A DNA stretch of 7,383 nt, from NCBI GenBank assembly GCA_003649745.1, contig QMST01000024.1, forward strand, positions 1 through 7,383, in the 5' to 3' direction. The translations under genes and the position numbers were made by a program. This document shows, one piece after another, positions 6,410 to 7,383 of this stretch (position 1 is its first letter; every line of letters begins with the position of its first letter). The stretch comes from Thermoplasmata archaeon. GTDB taxonomy: Archaea > Thermoplasmatota > E2 > DHVEG-1 > B8-G13. The notes beneath the pieces were generated by a model that worked only from the letters and a program-made list of their open reading frames with translations, had not been told where the DNA came from and ran no database searches.

Positions 6410-6429
6410 TTTAATAATTTCTTATATAA
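6410..6429 (+). promoter_or_regulatory. Candidate promoter of the DHH nuclease gene
   Basis: Two TATA-like elements follow the uS15 stop: TTTAATAAT (centred near 6414) and TTATATAA (centred near 6425). The first lies 32 bp before ATG 6446 and would give a leader of about 5 nt; the second is too close for a start upstream of the ATG. No Shine-Dalgarno sequence is present before 6446, only a run of six C (6433-6438) then TGGGATT. The gene may thus be expressed separately from uS15 as a nearly leaderless mRNA, or by read-through as well. Confidence 0.4.
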
Positions 6430-6445
6430 CTACCCCCCTGGGATT

Positions 6446-7383
6446 ATGAAAGACGAGCTTTTCAAACTAACAAAAATCGCTAAAGAGAAAATAGAAACAT
6501 TTCCAAAAAAAACCGTTGTTAGAGTGATCTCACATTATGATACAGATGGGATCACCTCTGCAGCTATAATCTGCAAAACCCTACATCGGATGGGTTACAA
6601 ATTCCATGCTACTCTTATGAAAAACCCTTTCAAAAAAGGCCTGGAAAGACTAAAAAAAGAAAATGGAAAAATAGCTATTTTTTGCGACATGGGAAGTGGA
6701 CAAATAGACAGAATAAAAGATCTTAACTATGAGAGTATAATTATTTGTGATCATCACCAACCAATGAAAAACGCGGAAAGGAATGATAAAATATTAGAGA
6801 TAAATGCACACTTGTGCAATATCAACGGTAGTTTCGAAGCAAGCGGAGCTACCATAGCTTTTGCCCTAGCTAAAACTATTGATGAAAAAAACATTGACCT
6901 ACTCCCACTTGCCCTAACAGGTGCAACAGGGGATAAACAACATCTCAACGGGTTCAGAGGATATAACAAGGAATTGCTTGAGCTAGCGCTGAAAAACAAT
7001 CTCCTAGAGGAAAGAAAAGAATGGTTTAACCCTAGAAACAGTATAAATGATGAGCTATATTACTCAATAGAACCCTACTACAGGGGTTTATCTGGAAGAA
7101 AAGATAAGATAAATGAATTTCTAAAAAAACTAGGTATCACCGATGATATTTTTGATGAACTAGACAATGAGAAGAAGAAAATTTTAAAATCCTCTTTGAT
7201 CCTACATTTACTTAAAAACGGATGCAGCCCTGAGACAATAAAGTCTCTCACTCAATCAAAATACTTCTTCCCCTATATGGGTTACAATTTAGATGACCTC
7301 GCCGAATTATTAGATGCATGTGGAAAAAGCGGTGAAAAAGCCCTGGGTTTACTTATCGCCCTAGGAAATAAACATCTAGTTGG
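6446..7383 (+). CDS. DHH-family phosphoesterase, archaeal RecJ/GAN-like exonuclease (3' truncated by window end)
   Basis: From ATG 6446 the frame stays open to the window end, giving 312 codons of a family that is usually about 450-490 residues. The four metal-binding DHH motifs are intact: SHYDTDGITSA (29-39), FCDMGSG (D81), CDHHQ (D102, H103, H104) and TGATGDKQ (D163). The KQHLNGFRGYN segment after motif IV recalls the archaeal RecJ-like proteins that bind GINS and Cdc45-type partners (GAN). Those degrade single-stranded DNA or RNA and act at the replication fork, in repair or in RNA decay. The DHHA1 domain would lie mostly beyond the window. Its place directly after the uS15 gene matches the conserved euryarchaeal order. 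The start is the first ATG after the uS15 stop, and the protein begins directly with the family fold. Nuclease polarity cannot be told. Confidence 0.92.
   Translation, partial: MKDELFKLTKIAKEKIETFPKKTVVRVISHYDTDGITSAAIICKTLHRMGYKFHATLMKNPFKKGLERLKKENGKIAIFCDMGSGQIDRIKDLNYESIIICDHHQPMKNAERNDKILEINAHLCNINGSFEASGATIAFALAKTIDEKNIDLLPLALTGATGDKQHLNGFRGYNKELLELALKNNLLEERKEWFNPRNSINDELYYSIEPYYRGLSGRKDKINEFLKKLGITDDIFDELDNEKKKILKSSLILHLLKNGCSPETIKSLTQSKYFFPYMGYNLDDLAELLDACGKSGEKALGLLIALGNKHLV

Noticed and set aside
1..7383. tRNA genes, rRNA, CRISPR arrays, insertion sequences, attachment sites or a replication origin
   Set aside because: By eye I found no cloverleaf, no regularly spaced repeats, no transposase or integrase frame and no clustered origin-type repeats. 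The gaps are all under 125 bp.

Overview
The window is archaeal chromosomal DNA, most likely from a euryarchaeote or Thermoplasmatota-like lineage. Four genes support this: eL15 (L15e, absent from bacteria), the 151-residue archaeal/eukaryotic form of uS15, an archaeal bifunctional fructose-1,6-bisphosphate aldolase/phosphatase (FBPA/P), and a RecJ/GAN-like DHH protein directly after the uS15 gene. TATA-like boxes about 27 bp upstream of several start codons fit archaeal promoters. The DNA is A+T-rich, Arg codons are mostly AGA/AGG, and coding strands are A-rich in both orientations. I cannot name a genus.

Layout. 1-1092 (+): 3' part of a B12-binding radical SAM enzyme, cut by the window start. 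1145-1891 (+): a SAM methyltransferase of the sterol/tocopherol/cyclopropane-synthase type. Its reading frame is broken near the 3' end, and the missing C-terminus (about 49 codons) is intact in the -1 frame up to 2034. 2142-2729 (+): ribosomal protein eL15. 2742-3137 (-): UspA-type universal stress protein. 3152-4615 (-): cysteinyl-tRNA synthetase, 14 bp from uspA and probably co-transcribed with it. 4735-5850 (+): FBPA/P, divergent from cysS across 119 bp. 5936-6391 (+): ribosomal protein uS15. 6446-7383 (+): DHH/RecJ-like nuclease, running off the window end. No stretch over 300 bases lacks a gene.

Function. Most of the window is housekeeping: translation (eL15, uS15, CysRS), gluconeogenesis (FBPA/P), stress response (UspA) and replication/repair (DHH nuclease). 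The first two genes look different. A B12-radical SAM protein beside a lipid-type methyltransferase suggests tailoring of a membrane lipid or isoprenoid, but the substrate cannot be read from the sequence.

The points most worth checking are the methyltransferase frameshift; a 7-bp inverted repeat that would hide the uS15 Shine-Dalgarno sequence, with a second copy of its 3' arm inside the coding region; and a split between genes with leaders plus Shine-Dalgarno sites (both ribosomal proteins) and apparently leaderless genes (methyltransferase, cysS, and nearly so the DHH gene). I did not find a convincing wholly new multi-gene system, mobile element, CRISPR array or RNA gene.
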